Below, in pieces: positions 36,100-48,739 of a stretch of 64,000 bases of DNA; the first letter of the stretch is position 1; every line of letters begins with the position of its first letter. This stretch comes from Solen grandis. Its lineage: Eukaryota > Mollusca > Bivalvia > Adapedonta > Solenidae. Location of the stretch: assembly GCA_021229015.1 (NCBI GenBank), contig CM037791.1, positions 56,427,741-56,491,740 on the forward strand, read 5' to 3'. The notes beneath the pieces were generated by a model. The model was not told the DNA's origin. It was given only the letters and a program-made list of their open reading frames with translations, and ran no database searches. A program made the position numbers and the translations under genes.

Positions 36100-36869
36100 G
36101 TCAGTGTAATCTCTAATTGTCCCCACCAATAGAGACAGATTTAATTCAATATCCTCGTAGAAAGCTAGCGTTTTAATTCATCGCCACTTGTTTCCTAAAT
36201 GCAAGTCGAGTTAGCTTGAATTAATCTCAATTACAATTATTCTATCGCTCCCCTTGGATGGTAATGATTCAATTTAAATTCCGCCAATCGCGAAGCAGGT
36301 TTATCCTAGTCGCTCGCTGCGAGAGATTGACCCAGCTTTTGATGAGGTCACCCAGGCCTCATCAACCAATGACATGAGCGCAGCGCACAGAGGCGTTTGT
36401 CAGTCACGCTTCGTATTGACAGCTGCAAATCAAAGCGAGTGAAATGAAAATAGCGAAGATAGATTCGTCGCAGGCGCCACCTTCCCGGTTTGCTTCTGCA
36501 GATTACGCTCACCTTTAAGTGCGATGATTGAGACATTTATTAGCGATAACACGTCTGTTCAAACAATTGAGCGATTGAGGATCGCGAGAGATATACCAGG
36601 AGCGTGCCTACAGCGTTTGTTTTAGACTTAGCGTCAATAAATGATCTAAATTACTGACCGCTCTTGAAAGTAAATGACAGGATAGCTGTGTGTGTGTGAC
36701 CGGGTGTTTGTCGGAACTCATTTTCGTTTTGCATTATTGATTCACTGATTCAACAGTGATGTTAGGACTTAGTTAGAACCGAAGTTTCAATGTGTGACTT
36801 TTAAACATGTGTTATATATAGGATTACTTACTAAATAATTTTTAAGCGTAAAAAAATGATGTTACAACC
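36100..36869 (+). promoter_or_regulatory. Presumed promoter and 5' UTR region of Gbx
   Basis: About 770 bases before the Gbx start are less AT-rich than the surroundings and free of recognised repeats. Visible motifs include CCAAT in CAACCAATGACA (about 36364), a TCF/LEF-like ATCAAAG (about 36428), several TAAT homeodomain cores, and palindromic CTCGCTGCGAG (36312-36322). The transcription start is not determined. Assignment to Gbx rests on position only. Confidence 0.45.
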
Positions 36870-36873
36870 ATGA
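36856..36873 (+). promoter_or_regulatory. Five-codon uORF overlapping the Gbx start codon
   Basis: ATG ATG TTA CAA CCA TGA runs directly into the main start. Its TGA (36871-36873) overlaps the main ATG (36870-36872). If transcribed, a ribosome finishing the uORF would stop on top of the main start codon, which could permit reinitiation or tune Gbx output. The function is inference. Confidence 0.5.
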
Positions 36874-37350
36874 ATCGCCACGGTTCTGCCTTTTCCATTG
36901 ACTCCCTGATTGGTTCTCCTCTGAGTTCCAGGTTCGGGTCTATGCTCTACAACAATGGCTATATGTTTATGCCGACTGTTGGCGCGGGGTTGTTTCCCAC
37001 AAATACCTCGCCGGATGTACCGTTGTCATCTGCAATGTTCCAGTATTCACAGGCGTCTCTGACGCGACATCCGCTAATGTCGTCTGGAACATCTTATCTA
37101 CCTGGACATTTTCAGAGCGCATTTAGTACCAGAGGTTTCGGCTGTTTTGGAAATAGAGATGTTCCACTGACCCGGCCGACCGAATGCTTGAACAAATCCA
37201 AAGCGAGGAACTACAAACTTGATCAACGAGAGGACATGGACGAGGATCTCTCGGAACCAAAAGACCTCCGGGTGACGTCAGCATCTGCCGATTGTGACAC
37301 TACTGATGACGTTCAAGATGATGACATTAAGAGCGAGACGTCAGAATCAG
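36870..37350 (+). CDS. Gbx: Gbx homeobox protein, exon 1 (residues 1-160 and first base of codon 161)
   Basis: First coding exon of a Gbx-class (gastrulation brain homeobox; Drosophila unplugged) transcription factor, a nuclear DNA-binding protein that in animals patterns the anterior nervous system. Residues 7-17 read AFSIDSLIGSP, the N-terminal motif (engrailed-homology-1-like, Groucho binding) known from Gbx proteins. Residues 30-35, GYMFMP, correspond to the second conserved Gbx block. Residues 121-156 are acidic. The exon ends TCAGAATCAG before GTAGGGTG (donor at 37351), one base into codon 161, which joins in frame to exon 2. The ATG at 36870 lies just before the conserved motif. The open frame continues a few codons into the intron, so the ORF end at 37373 is not the gene end. 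Identification is by motif recall, not a search. Confidence 0.92.
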
Positions 37351-37597
37351 GTAGGGTGATCTCAATGCAATAATTGAATTTCTGCACATTCGTGTCGAAA
37401 AATTATTCAGTGTTTAAAAAAAAAATAAGAATGGATCAGTATGTAGCTGCTAATGTTGATTGAAGTCCACTAATCTTTATCCGAATTTTTTTTTATGGTT
37501 CTATGGTCTAGATATAAAATAAACTAAAGACCTAGATCTAATAAGATATTAGGCCTTATTAAAAAACTCACACTCAAAATCAGATACCCGCATATTT

Positions 37598-37682
37598 TCC
37601 TGATTATAAAATCACAGTATTATTTTCCTGATTATAAAATCACAGTATTATTTTCCTGATTATAAAATCACAGTATTATTTT
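37598..37682 (+). repeat. 28-bp tandem repeat, three copies
   Basis: Unit ATTTTCCTGATTATAAAATC followed by ACAGTATT. Confidence 0.9.
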
Positions 37683-39154
37683 TTTTTTCATCTTTCCTCC
37701 CTCCTCCTCATTTTTACACACGTTCAACATATCGCAGGAAGTGTTTGAAAATAAAATTCCAAATCCCCCCCCCCCTTTCTCTCTCTCTCCTATTTTTGTA
37801 CAACTACAAACTTTTATGACTAAACTTGCGAGTGAAATATTGACATGAAATAAAACGATACCTTTAGTTCAAAATAGGGACTACACATTCTCTTTTTTTT
37901 AATGTTTTAATTTTACAATATTTTATACATACTATTAGCATAACACAACTCAGTACTACTTCGAAAAACATACCTCGGTTTCTGTCCATACTAATGTCAA
38001 ACAATTAGAATAAAACAACAAAGCAAATTACGCTATCTATAGGAATATAAGTTAATTCAGGTGGGATATATTTTAATTCAAACATATTTTCTGTGATATA
38101 TTTGATGACAGCTGAAGTCAGTGGCCGGAATGCATTTATCAGTATTTGAAATTGAATAAATCAATTAATACGGATCGAAGAGTAAGCTATAATAGCATCA
38201 TACCTTTTATTCAAGTATAACTCATAGCCTATTTGTTTCATTGAACTTATAATCTTTTACCTCGTAAAATAAGAATTACTTTTTAAGATTTAAGAGCTAG
38301 TTGAAAGATGTTAAAATTTCATTTTAAAAGAGAAGGAAAACGAATACTTGAGGTTTGTTACATGACATTTATATTTTCATTAAACACGAGATGATTGACG
38401 TTCTTTATATCTGATGTTAGAGTGTTTATGTTTAAAGCAGTTTCGTCTAACTGAAGCGTGAATGTCGGCCTTCTCCTCAACATTTTTTCTCATTTAAATC
38501 GTGATTAGTTTCTAACAATTTCATCATATTTCATGTAAGTCAACTTTTACCATTTCTTTTACAAACTGGTGACATTTATAACATACAGAAATTATTTGTT
38601 CGTGTACGAATGGTTAATATTGTTTGAACCTTATTTTTTATTTACATCAACTGGGGAACAAAATCGCAAAACTTGAACCAGGCTCCTCTCAACGGTTCTT
38701 GGAATTGACTTTTAGTATATGCATGACCGAATTATGAGAGAATATTTCCTAAAACGGGATTCTAACCCCAATATTCGATTTTTCTTAATTAGCTATGATA
38801 TGTTTACCACACGTGCATGCATTAATTTAAATTAATGAACGAACTATTAAAAGAAGTAACATTTTTTCACTGTACAAATGGATTCCGTAAGGAAAATTAA
38901 GATCTCAGATGTGACGTGACGTGATGAGGCGTGACGAAAATGAATTCTATAAAGCCTCAATTCTTGAATATACTGTAGTATACTAGTGAGTATGAGCTAT
39001 GATAATTATTTCCTATATAACAATCACAGAACTCCAAATGATAAATTTGCATTTTTCTAAACTCTAAACATAAAAATTAATTTATATAAACTTTAAAGGA
39101 CTTATATCCTCGTTTAGTTTATACGTCACAGAATATGAGTGAACATATTTACAA

Positions 39155-39192
39155 AACACACACACACACACACAACACACACACACACACAC
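39155..39192. repeat. (CA)n microsatellite
   Basis: ACACAC run interrupted once by AACAC. Confidence 0.9.
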
Positions 39193-39376
39193 TTTTTCAT
39201 TTGTGTTATGTCACATCCGTTGATGCTAATATTGGTTATTTGATCAGCAAGATAAAACCCATATCCCACAGTGTGAGTGATATAGATCTGCCGGAACTAC
39301 TTTCTTTCCTTGAAAAGAGATTGTGAGTATGTAGCAGCAGTTGGCATAAAATGTTTATTTTGAGGAAATATGGTAT

Positions 39377-39473
39377 ATATTTCTCATCTCAAAGTGATAC
39401 AATTTTCATATTTTCACTCGCACTCTGCGCTCGTGTAAACATTAAAACTGTATCATTTCTCAATGAGATATAT
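39377..39473. repeat. About 97-bp palindromic mini-element
   Basis: Arms ATCTCAAAGTGATACAATTT and the reverse of AACTGTATCATTTCTCAATG meet at a core CACTCGCACTCTGCGCTCGTG. A related core is at 15395-15460. Confidence 0.7.
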
Positions 39474-40141
39474 TATACTATAAGTAAAGGACTTTGAAAA
39501 CGCAAGCCTGTATTATCTACATATGTTTTTACACGAAAACGAAATGCGAAGGGATCCATCAAATGTATGTCATAAATTTAGTTTATTAATTAAGAACTGA
39601 AAATATTTTAAAATGTTGAAATGTGTTTGAATATAAGCATATAAATAAAGTAAGTGCATTCATTGAAAAAATACACTTATCTTAAGCGTGCGTTTTCAAA
39701 GTCTCAAGTATAGATAAAGCCTGAACGCAAGTCACGTGTTCATAAATAGTAACAACACTAAAATGTGAATTATATATTTTATGTACATATAAATAGCAAA
39801 ATTATAATGAGGATGATACTCATTTCCTAACAAACAATCGTAAAATTCCTATAAATTATTTTTTCTCCGATATATATTTGCTATATTCTTTATTATTACC
39901 TAATTATTTGATATATCAATATGCCGACAGGCCGCAATTACGCTGTGGATTTACAATACACCGCGGCTTTGTGGGGTATACATTTTGGAAAAATATAATT
40001 TATTTACATGTTAAAATTGTTGATAAACCATATAGCCATAAATTCTGGATATGTAGAAGATTTGATTTTCTTAAATAGGTGTCATGCAAATTAGCTGCGA
40101 CATTGTCATTAGGAAATATATGTTTTAAATCGGAAAATGTG

Positions 40142-40383
40142 GTAACCCTTTCCATCATAGAGGACACTATGAAAAGACCTATGCGAACAGCATAAAACCA
40201 GATCAGCCTGCGAGTAACTCGCCGGCTGATCAGGTTTTATGCTGTTCGCTGCTCCTCAGTGGTCTGGAAATGAGGATTTTGTAATTAAATTTGGAAAGGT
40301 TTAACTGTGGTTTTCAGCAGATCAGGCTTTATGTGGTACCTATTGATTGCATCAAAATGAGTCTATATGAGGGAAAGGGTTAA
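40142..40383. mobile_element. piggyBac-type MITE (TTAACCCTTTCCCTCATA family), copy 1
   Basis: The left end TAACCCTTTCCATCATAGAG mirrors the right end TATATGAGGGAAAGGGTTAA. The core contains an inverted pair, CAGCATAAAACCAGATCAGC and GCTGATCAGGTTTTATGCTG. A TTAA target and a CCCT-type end are piggyBac hallmarks. The assignment is inferred from ends only. Confidence 0.75.
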
Positions 40384-40615
40384 GTTTCGTTTAAAATCGG
40401 GTTTCTGTTACAATTGTGAGTGTTTTAGGATTCGTCTATCTGCTTTATTAACACACATAACACACATATGTATCGTTATTCTGGTCCAGTGCTTTGTCAG
40501 TAATATCAACAATATCCTGTTATATTACCATCGTAAATAATGTTATATATAGTCTTGTAATTAATATCATCAGTCGATTTGTTAGTACGGGTATTTTGTT
40601 AATTAGATATATTAT

Positions 40616-40776
40616 GGCTCGAACTTAACCAATCATACTTAGCACTAGGTAATATATAAATTAATTTTTTTATATCAGATAGAAACGTGATATTTTCAGC
40701 AGGGAAATACGAATTCGCCTCTCAGTATTTAAGTATTATTTTAGAGCCAAGTTTGTATGACTGGAGGAATTCGAAA
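40616..40776. mobile_element. Diverged MITE of the CTGGCTCGAATTCCAC family
   Basis: TGGCTCGAACTTAACCAATC on the left mirrors ACTGGAGGAATTCGA on the right. Sub-terminal ATACTTAGCACTAG is shared with 33843-34105. Confidence 0.55.
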
Positions 40777-41875
40777 CATTTTTAAGTATGTTCTGTTTAA
40801 TTTGAACGCCGTATTAACAATAACCTGATACATCGTCATCTTTAATATGTAATGGTTAAATATTCTTACCATTATACATTTTCTTCTTCTTAAAATGGAA
40901 AAAAAAAATAGCTTATTTGATTACGTAGTATTTTGTTGGAATATATATTTATTATGTTTATATCTTTTGTATATCGAAATAGAATAGTGTTAAGTATTCC
41001 CCACGTCTGTACTGTAGTAATAGTAGTAGAAGTAGTAGAAATAGTAGCAGCAGCTGTGGTTGCGAGCACACACACAAAGGTATATATACACATACTCGTA
41101 CAGCCATACTTTAAACTATGATGAACATCGTTACATAATTATAACCATATGAAATGGTGATCATGATTAATAGATATATACAGATATACTACGTGTCATT
41201 TAGATTCATGATCGAACACACGGAAATGATTTGATATTATGATATTTCATTATCGCAATGATATAATTTCAACATTTACCACTCCAAATTTTATAAAGGT
41301 TCTTTATCAAACCCTTATACTATCTTAACTGTCCAATGACTCCCGCACAAGTTATTTGATTAAATTGTTTGAGGGACAGTTTACATTCTCTAAAATCTTT
41401 ATTGCTTTTCCTTAATAAATCGAATGAATAATAAATTAATCTTATATTCTGTAGTTTATATTATTGTGTCTGTGATAAAATGTATATTAATCATATAAAC
41501 TGGATTTAATTAAAGAACACAGGAATCGCTCTTAATTGAAAAACTGAAGTCCAAAATTCCATGCAACAGCTTATATTATTTTACCAGAGGTAGAAACCAT
41601 TAAAGCCTTTTGCATTTATATGTAACAAAATGTCACAAATTTTCATCAACACACATCAAACTCTGTATCAAATCCTCTTATCTGTTCTCAGTTTGTTTAT
41701 CATATATCAAAACAAATATTGTTTTGAGATTGAAAGATAACTAAAAAAATATAAAAAATAAGATAATGTTTACAATTGCGACTTATAATTATAAACATAC
41801 ATTTAAAAAATGCAAAAATAAGCATTATTGATATCAAAAATGAGCATCGGGTCATATCATTTATGTTACCACTCA

Positions 41876-41962
41876 CCAATATGTGGTATAAAAATATGTG
41901 TTAACAAATATATGGTATAAAAATATGTGTTAACAAATATGTGGTATAAAAATATGTGTTAC
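41876..41962 (+). repeat. 29-bp tandem repeat, three copies
   Basis: Unit TTAACAAATATGTGGTATAA followed by AAATATGTG. Confidence 0.9.
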
Positions 41963-42243
41963 AAATTTAAAATCGAAACAAGCATTATTTTGCTTAAGAA
42001 TAAGCTTTTTGAATGGAAACTTAACAGTATTAAATTGTAGTTGAGTGTATTATAAATTAAGTAAAGTTTGATAGATACAATAATGATAGATGCCGGATTC
42101 GGTTGAAACTTTTTGAACAATTGACGAATGTTATCTCTTAGCATTAACTCCTATTAGAATTTTAAGCATTAGTGTATCTGTGATGGAACAATTGAGAGTA
42201 GATCCATAACCACACACACTAGTTTAAATCATGTACATATATC

Positions 42244-42422
42244 TTAAGGTAATCCATCCAGCATTAAGTTAAAATCACGGTCTTTCGAAAGTGCAGACGA
42301 AAGCATCGATTGACTTGGAGTAAAATGCTCTTTTGCTCAAAGTCTATAGAGGCGTAGATTTTCTTTAAAATTGCCACGATCACTTGATGGACAATAATCA
42401 CAATTTGGATGGATTACCTTAA
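42244..42422. mobile_element. 179-bp MITE with perfect 17-bp inverted ends and TTAA borders
   Basis: TTAAGGTAATCCATCCA at the left and TGGATGGATTACCTTAA at the right are exact reverse complements. TTAA at both edges fits a piggyBac-type target duplication. Confidence 0.85.
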
Positions 42423-44065
42423 ATTATAATGCTAATTTTGGTCAAGTAGGATACTGTCTAGTTGTAAATACAACACAGCGGTTTCAAATAAGTTTTAGGT
42501 CACCTTATACCATTTTTTTTAAAGTCTATTTTCATAAACTTGGACAATATTTGTAAGTTTAGGATTTATGTATAGTTTTCCCATATTTCCTCTTGTAATA
42601 ATATGCGCATTTTGAACCTGTGAAAGAGTACGATGAATTCCTCATTTAATCACGATATACTATTAATGCCTTTGAATAAAATATTTTAAAATGTTACATT
42701 GTATTACTACATATTTAAATAATATACTTATATATATTTATCAATATTATATAATTATTAACTGTTAGATTTATTTCGTTCCTTTGTGATTCATATTCTT
42801 GCCTTAAATGGTTCAATTACTGGTAGTCTTCACAGTATAAAAACAGTATGTAGGCGTCACATCTTTATAATTCATATACATGCTGACTTAACCGCTTTAT
42901 ATGTTACGTACGAGTTAGTGTTTTCTTAAATCAACAATAACATTTATGTTCTGTTCTGTTATAGACCTAATCAAAGACCTACTACACAAAGACTGGCAAC
43001 TAGTTTAAATCTCACAAAAGCACATAACAAGTTGTCCAATTCTCGCAAAGTCACGCTTTCAAATATCTCCTTTTCTGTTGAAGGTATGTTAAAGTATATC
43101 TTTCAATAAGATATTTCATTACCACCAAAATGATATCTTATTTATTAAAATACGTCAAGTAATTTAAAAGTTAAATGTAAAATAGAAAAGTACCTGCTGA
43201 AAAAAAAACTAAGTAAAGTTCCTTATTTTTCAACTACACTCACTGAATTTAAATCACAATTTAAAAGAAGTTTGAAAATAAATCAAAATGTATGAGAGAA
43301 ATATAAATTTGTATGGTTAAATTTTCCTCTGTGATTTTTCAAAACTTTTTTTTTTTTTTTTTGAAAGATTGCAAAATTAAGTTATCTGTTGTGTGCCTAC
43401 ACAATATTTTCCACTGGCTTTTACAGGAGTTTCCTATCCCTGTTTAATAAACCTTTGACCTTATGAATTTGTACAGTTTAATCAAATGATGCATTCTTTG
43501 ATGTCAGTATTCATTTACTAATATTTTAACTCTAAACGATAAATGTAATATTGGACTTACAAGTGTAAATAAAACAACTGCACAGTGCAGCAACAATGTA
43601 CATCTTGCAAATAATGGTCTAAATGATAACTATAAACCCAGTCCGGACTGCAACAAAAGCACCATCATCAGGGACACTTTCCCAACATTATCTGATACAT
43701 TAAGTAGGTTAAACAACGTCACTGCAATTAAACTCAAGTTAATCTTCACATTAACGGAAAAGTATTAAGTCAAACGATGTAAGTGGCGGCTATGTATGGC
43801 TATTTGTCCACTAAAGATTGAAGGAGCTCTTAAAGCATGCAATCACTGTCCGTTATATTCCCATTCGTAGCTAAATATTGCTGTCAATGTTATTTCAGAT
43901 GAGTCATCAATTACTCTAAACTTCGTACGAAAAAAAAAATCTACATAAACGTAAAAATAGTGTTTTTCCTGTGATTTTATTTTTCTTTACAAAAAGAGTT
44001 GTAATTGCAAAAAAGCAATGAAATGGGTCAACTTTCTTCATCTTTCTTTGTGCAAACAAGACACT

Positions 44066-44088
44066 ATTATTATTATTATTATTATTAT
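44066..44088. repeat. (TTA)n microsatellite
   Basis: About seven ATT units. Confidence 0.9.
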
Positions 44089-44704
44089 GTAGAACAAACA
44101 TACTTTCGACTAAGATCAATTTTGTACGTACGGTGTTAAGTGAATGCATAGAACTTAAATAGTCTTTATGAAAAGTGGAAACGTGTATGACTGTACAGAT
44201 CTGTATTTATTGGTTTATTGCATGTGTATTTCTATCTACATGTTGTTACATTTTATGATATAAAGCTTGGGATCAAGATATGTTAGGTTTAGTTCTGTTC
44301 AAGAAGTCCATATCTTATCAACATCATAGTATATATGTTATTATAGTATATCACAAATGTTTATTTATTATAAAATGAATTATTTTATTTTGATATGCAA
44401 TCAGAGGTGTACACTATCCTAATGTATCTGTTTTATATTGTATGAATTAATTATATAATTACAGTATTCATTACTTATATTCCTTTTAAGGTGTATAATA
44501 TGCATGCATTTTATGATTTATAAGTAACAGAAAACATTTTGCTATTAGCATAATAAATAGCATTAAGATCAAATATGACGAATACTGCCCTAATCAGATA
44601 ACAGTAAAATTGTTTTGTCCGAAGACTGACGGGAAATACACTATAAATATATATTCCTCTTGTGCCTCACAGTTTCCCCTGTGTAAAACAGTTTAGTCCG
44701 CACC

Positions 44705-45058
44705 ATGACATGGGTTAGACACTAGCCCTTTACCTCATGAATATTCAAGAGCTAATTGTTTAATTTGATGAATATTCGTTTACTGAACAAAACCATGGAT
44801 GCCGTGCAGTCTGTGCAATATCTTATGATCAAACAGAGGAGAACCTACAATACTGTATGATCAAACAGAGGAGAACCTACAATATTGTATGATCAAACAG
44901 AGGAGAACCTACAATATTGTATGATCAAACAGAGGAGAACCTACAATATTGTATGATCAAACAGGAGAGACCCAGAATGAGCTGTCTGATTTGGATCTGC
45001 TCTGTTTGCCAGTGCGTCAATATGCGTCAAAATGCGTCTCTATGAAGTAAAGCGTTAA
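44705..45058. mobile_element. MITE family with TGAATATTCATGAGGTAAA ends, copy with 32-bp tandem
   Basis: The left end GCCCTTTACCTCATGAATAT mirrors right ends of relatives at 47110-47140 and 47885-47905. The right end is ATGAAGTAAAGCGTTAA. Inside, about four and a half copies of a 32-base unit (ATGATCAAACAGAGGAGAAC, then CTACAATATTGT) occupy 44826-44962. Confidence 0.65.
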
Positions 45059-45234
45059 ATAAGAAACTTTATTTGGTTAATCGCGCGTTTTGCTGCATTG
45101 TTATTGTAATTCAAAAAACTTAGATCGTAATTTAGTCGTAAATCATAAATCTGTATAAATCTGTTTGTCTTCCAGTAGTACTTAATGGAAAAAATAATGT
45201 TGAAAAGGATAGTTAATATACAAGGCGTAACATA

Positions 45235-45470
45235 AAAAGTAACTCGTTTCCACCGACCCGACCGATCCTATTTTTTGTACCGACTTTTTTCTTCTTCTTT
45301 CGTAGCATTCGGGCTATTACGGTTTCAAAACGTTGTTTTTCGTCACTTCCTCTAAAACATAAGGTAAAGAAGGAAAAAAAAGTTAATTGTAAAAAAAAGT
45401 TCAGCCGACTAACCGGCCCTATTTTTTTTCGGAAATGTTAGTGCAAACAAACAACTTTTTTCACCTAATT
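45235..45470. mobile_element. Possible MITE
   Basis: CGTTTCCACCGACCCGACCG and CCTATTTTTTG on the left are loosely mirrored by short, weak inverted matches on the right. It is tentative. Confidence 0.35.
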
Positions 45471-45989
45471 TAATTTCTCTTCAATTATTTGTTTTTATAT
45501 TTTTGATATTGGTACACCAAATGAAATACAGTAAAATTGTTATGCGAAGGTTAAAGTTGGTTTATTCGGAAAACCGAGAGAACATGATGTACATGTATAT
45601 GGATTAAATTTCATGCAAATTGAGTTACATATTTCATTTAAGTTATCGACTGGCTCAAAAATATTATTTAAACATAAAAAATAAGTAAATACATTACATA
45701 CTTTACAAACAATTTAAGATTTGCCAATAAAGTAATGACGGCGATATATCTACTTCTTGCCAATTGAAAATGCATGTCAAGACCTCGGAAATAACCAAAG
45801 GTTCCGCTGTATTTTCAAATTCTACATTACTTTGTTGAAAGAAGAGGTCGACTCACACTCAAACAGTTTTCCATAATTTTATGCTAGTATTAATATTTAA
45901 AATATGATTTCGTTGATTATAACATACCAAGTATCTCTGCGTATTTACCTGAAATGAGAGAAATTTGACGCATTTAACTTCAATATTCA

Positions 45990-46460
45990 ACGCCGCTCTG
46001 GTTACAATTCATTAGCGCACATATTTTCCGTATTAAAGGTTCATATTGAATTGAGCGAAGAGCAATCAAATTAATCTAACAATCACATTTGGAAAATTTT
46101 CTGAGCAATTAATTTCACTTTCGTATGCCAGCAACCTCAAATGAAATTAAAAGAAATTTAATTTTGAAATAGACACAGATTAAACTCTCGTTGTTTGGAT
46201 TTAATTAACCCGGCCATATTTCTGCTGAAATTTGAAGTGTGTGCGTTGAGTTTGCGGTATTTTTTAAGAATTAAAAGTCATTGTTAAGTCTAATGATGCA
46301 AATTAGAAAACTTACACAGCAGGGAACACGGCGGCTTTCCAGAATTTAGATTCGTGAAATTGACAACTAGCAATTATTACAGAGTGGTTTCCAGTGTCGT
46401 AAATAATAGAGGGACCGCTTTACGGCATTTACGATTTATTTCAGAGTCATTCGGAAGAAC
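45990..46460. promoter_or_regulatory. Apparently unique intronic stretch, candidate Gbx enhancer
   Basis: About 470 bases free of the repeats that fill the rest of the intron. It is dense in TAAT/ATTA homeodomain cores (for example AATTAATCTAAC, TTTAATTAACCC and GATGCAAATTAG, the last an octamer-like ATGCAAAT). It has mixed, non-simple composition. The enhancer role is inference from density, uniqueness and place in a developmental gene. Confidence 0.3.
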
Positions 46461-46989
46461 TTGGTTAACAACGATGGATCACTATAATCACATTTTAATG
46501 TGTTTCTATGAATTCTTTAAAAAATGAAAAGGCATCGAGTAAATAATTGGATATTGGTTATTCTTATAGACCATATCTTTCAAGATACTGCCATTCTATA
46601 TTTTCTGGGTTTCTTTTCTGATATAATTTATTTAGATTTGTAAATCTTTTGAAATGTTGTAAAATTGTTATAAATGCATTTGAATGATAACTTTCTTGAC
46701 TTTTAATCTCGGAAAAGGCAATTCAAAGTACAAATAATTAATTAATATATATATGCTTGAGTACTTAAGATGATGTTAACAAATAAATAAGAAAACCAAC
46801 ATTGAGGTAGAGTTTGGAGTTTTGTCAAAATATTGGAAGATACTTTTTATTGGTATACACAGTGTGTTGTTTTGAATATGTTCAAATAGTAAATTTTCAA
46901 TAACGTATAGTTTGCTTAATTATTTTTGTCTAAATGCAATGTTTTGTTTAAGTGTTGAAAATCACAACGCCTAGCACAACTACATTACA

Positions 46990-47143
46990 TTTGTCTCTTT
47001 ACTTCGTATAGGCTTATTTTGACGCATTTGCAAACAGATCAATCCCATTCAGGAGTTTTCTAATCGGGGTCTCCTCCTCATATAATTCTATACAGTCCGC
47101 AATCCATTAATTTGTACATGAATATTCATGAGGTAAAAGCCTG
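46990..47143. mobile_element. MITE, same family as 44705-45058
   Basis: It contains CTCTTTACTTCGTATAGGCT, then TTTTGACGCATTTGCAAACA, and ends ACATGAATATTCATGAGGTA. Confidence 0.65.
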
Positions 47144-47689
47144 TAAATAAAGATTTTTTTTTCTATATAGTGCAACAGTACAAAATAATGATGAAAAAAA
47201 AAGAGATAAAGTTTACAAGTTTACAAAATATTGTAAGTGTCATGCTTGGAAAATAAAACATTTGGAATTCTTCATAATTTTATGAACTTGCACAGAACGA
47301 TATTTCGTGTATATTTTAGACAACGTTAAATCTGTGTAGTGTAAGGTCAAAGTCAATGTGAAAGCATTTTTATATAAAGTGATGTTACGACATGTTTTCA
47401 AGAAGAATGCCATGTGGGACCCCCCTCGACGTCTGGTGTTCGTTTCATTTGCATGGCAAAGACATTTGGATTTTTATTAATGGTTTTAATATGAGTTAAA
47501 CGCTCATCAAGTCACTAAAATTTAACATAAATGTATGTTATCAATAAATATTGTGTTATCAATTAATGTAATAATTGAAACTGGGATTTCTTCCAATTTT
47601 AAAGTATTGATTGAAAAAGGGGGGTGGAGATTAGCTAGAAGTAAAATGTAAAAAAATATAGTACGTAATGTTCAAAATATAAAATAATG

Positions 47690-47905
47690 AGTGTCGCTTT
47701 ATATCGTTCAGACTCGTTCTGATGCAATTTGGTAAACGGAGAAGCTGTCTTATCAGGGTCTTCTCCGTTTGCAAAAATACAATGCAAAATATAGCGTCTA
47801 CAGTCAGCACAGCAAAGAAAAATCCATTATTTCATATACCATATAAAGTTCAGTCAGTTAATATCATCAAGCCATACATTTGTACATGAATATTCATGAG
47901 GTAAC
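47690..47905. mobile_element. MITE, same family as 44705-45058
   Basis: It contains CGCTTTATATCGTTCAGACT, TTGGTAAACGGAGAAGC and its inverted partner TCTTCTCCGTTTGCAAA, and ends ACATGAATATTCATGAGGTA. Confidence 0.65.
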
Positions 47906-48043
47906 GAGTAGAGTGTTGCATCTCAAATACAGACACCATATAATGCAATCTGACTAAAGTCATCTCCTATATATACGCCACGCTACATTAGCCGTAGAAG
48001 ATCTGTACTTTAGTCAGATTGCCATATAATGTATATGTAAATA

Positions 48044-48186
48044 CCGCTTGGAGTAATATAAAACTGAAATACCGCTTGGAGTAATATAAAACTGAAATAC
48101 AGCTTGGAGTAATATAAAACTGAAATACCGCTTGGAGTAATATAAAACTGAAATACAGCTTGGAGTAATATAAAACTGAAATACCG
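48044..48186 (+). repeat. 28-bp tandem repeat, five copies
   Basis: Unit AAATACCGCTTGGAGTAATA followed by TAAAACTG, with C/A variants in ACCGC. A period of 28 shifts the frame each time, so ORFs through it are chance. Confidence 0.92.
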
Positions 48187-48739
48187 GTGACTTTTCATAT
48201 GTTTGGAATGAATGTGTTAAAGTAAAAAGTAATTCCAAAGAATGGTTTGTCCCAAGCTAGACTATGGTGTAAAATGAGTTTCGTGTTTGAAAAAAAAAAT
48301 ATTAAACTAACTTTTTAAAGTACATACAGATCTATAAAGTGTATGTAAAAATCAGCCAGTTTCAACAACCTTTCTTTCGATGCCCACATGGTGTTTTTTT
48401 CTTTGTAACCTTACATTGTTATTCTCTAATTAATTGAGTTAATAGTAAGAGATTTATTTTGACATTTTTAATGATTCAAAATAGTTTTTCGGAAACATAC
48501 ATGGATAGTATTAAAATACAGTGGGAATAGCAAGCGAGGAACGGATTAAGTCTGAGGAAACAAATCTGTTGTTTTTCCCCCCTTAAATCTGATCATTTTG
48601 AGGAAAACTTAAGATTACGAACATGTTTTGATTTAGACTTTTTTATTTTATTGTATCATTTATTTATATATTACATTCATCCGTCATTGAAATTCATACG
48701 CACATGCGTATAAGGTTGTAAATATGTGTGGGAGAGAAA

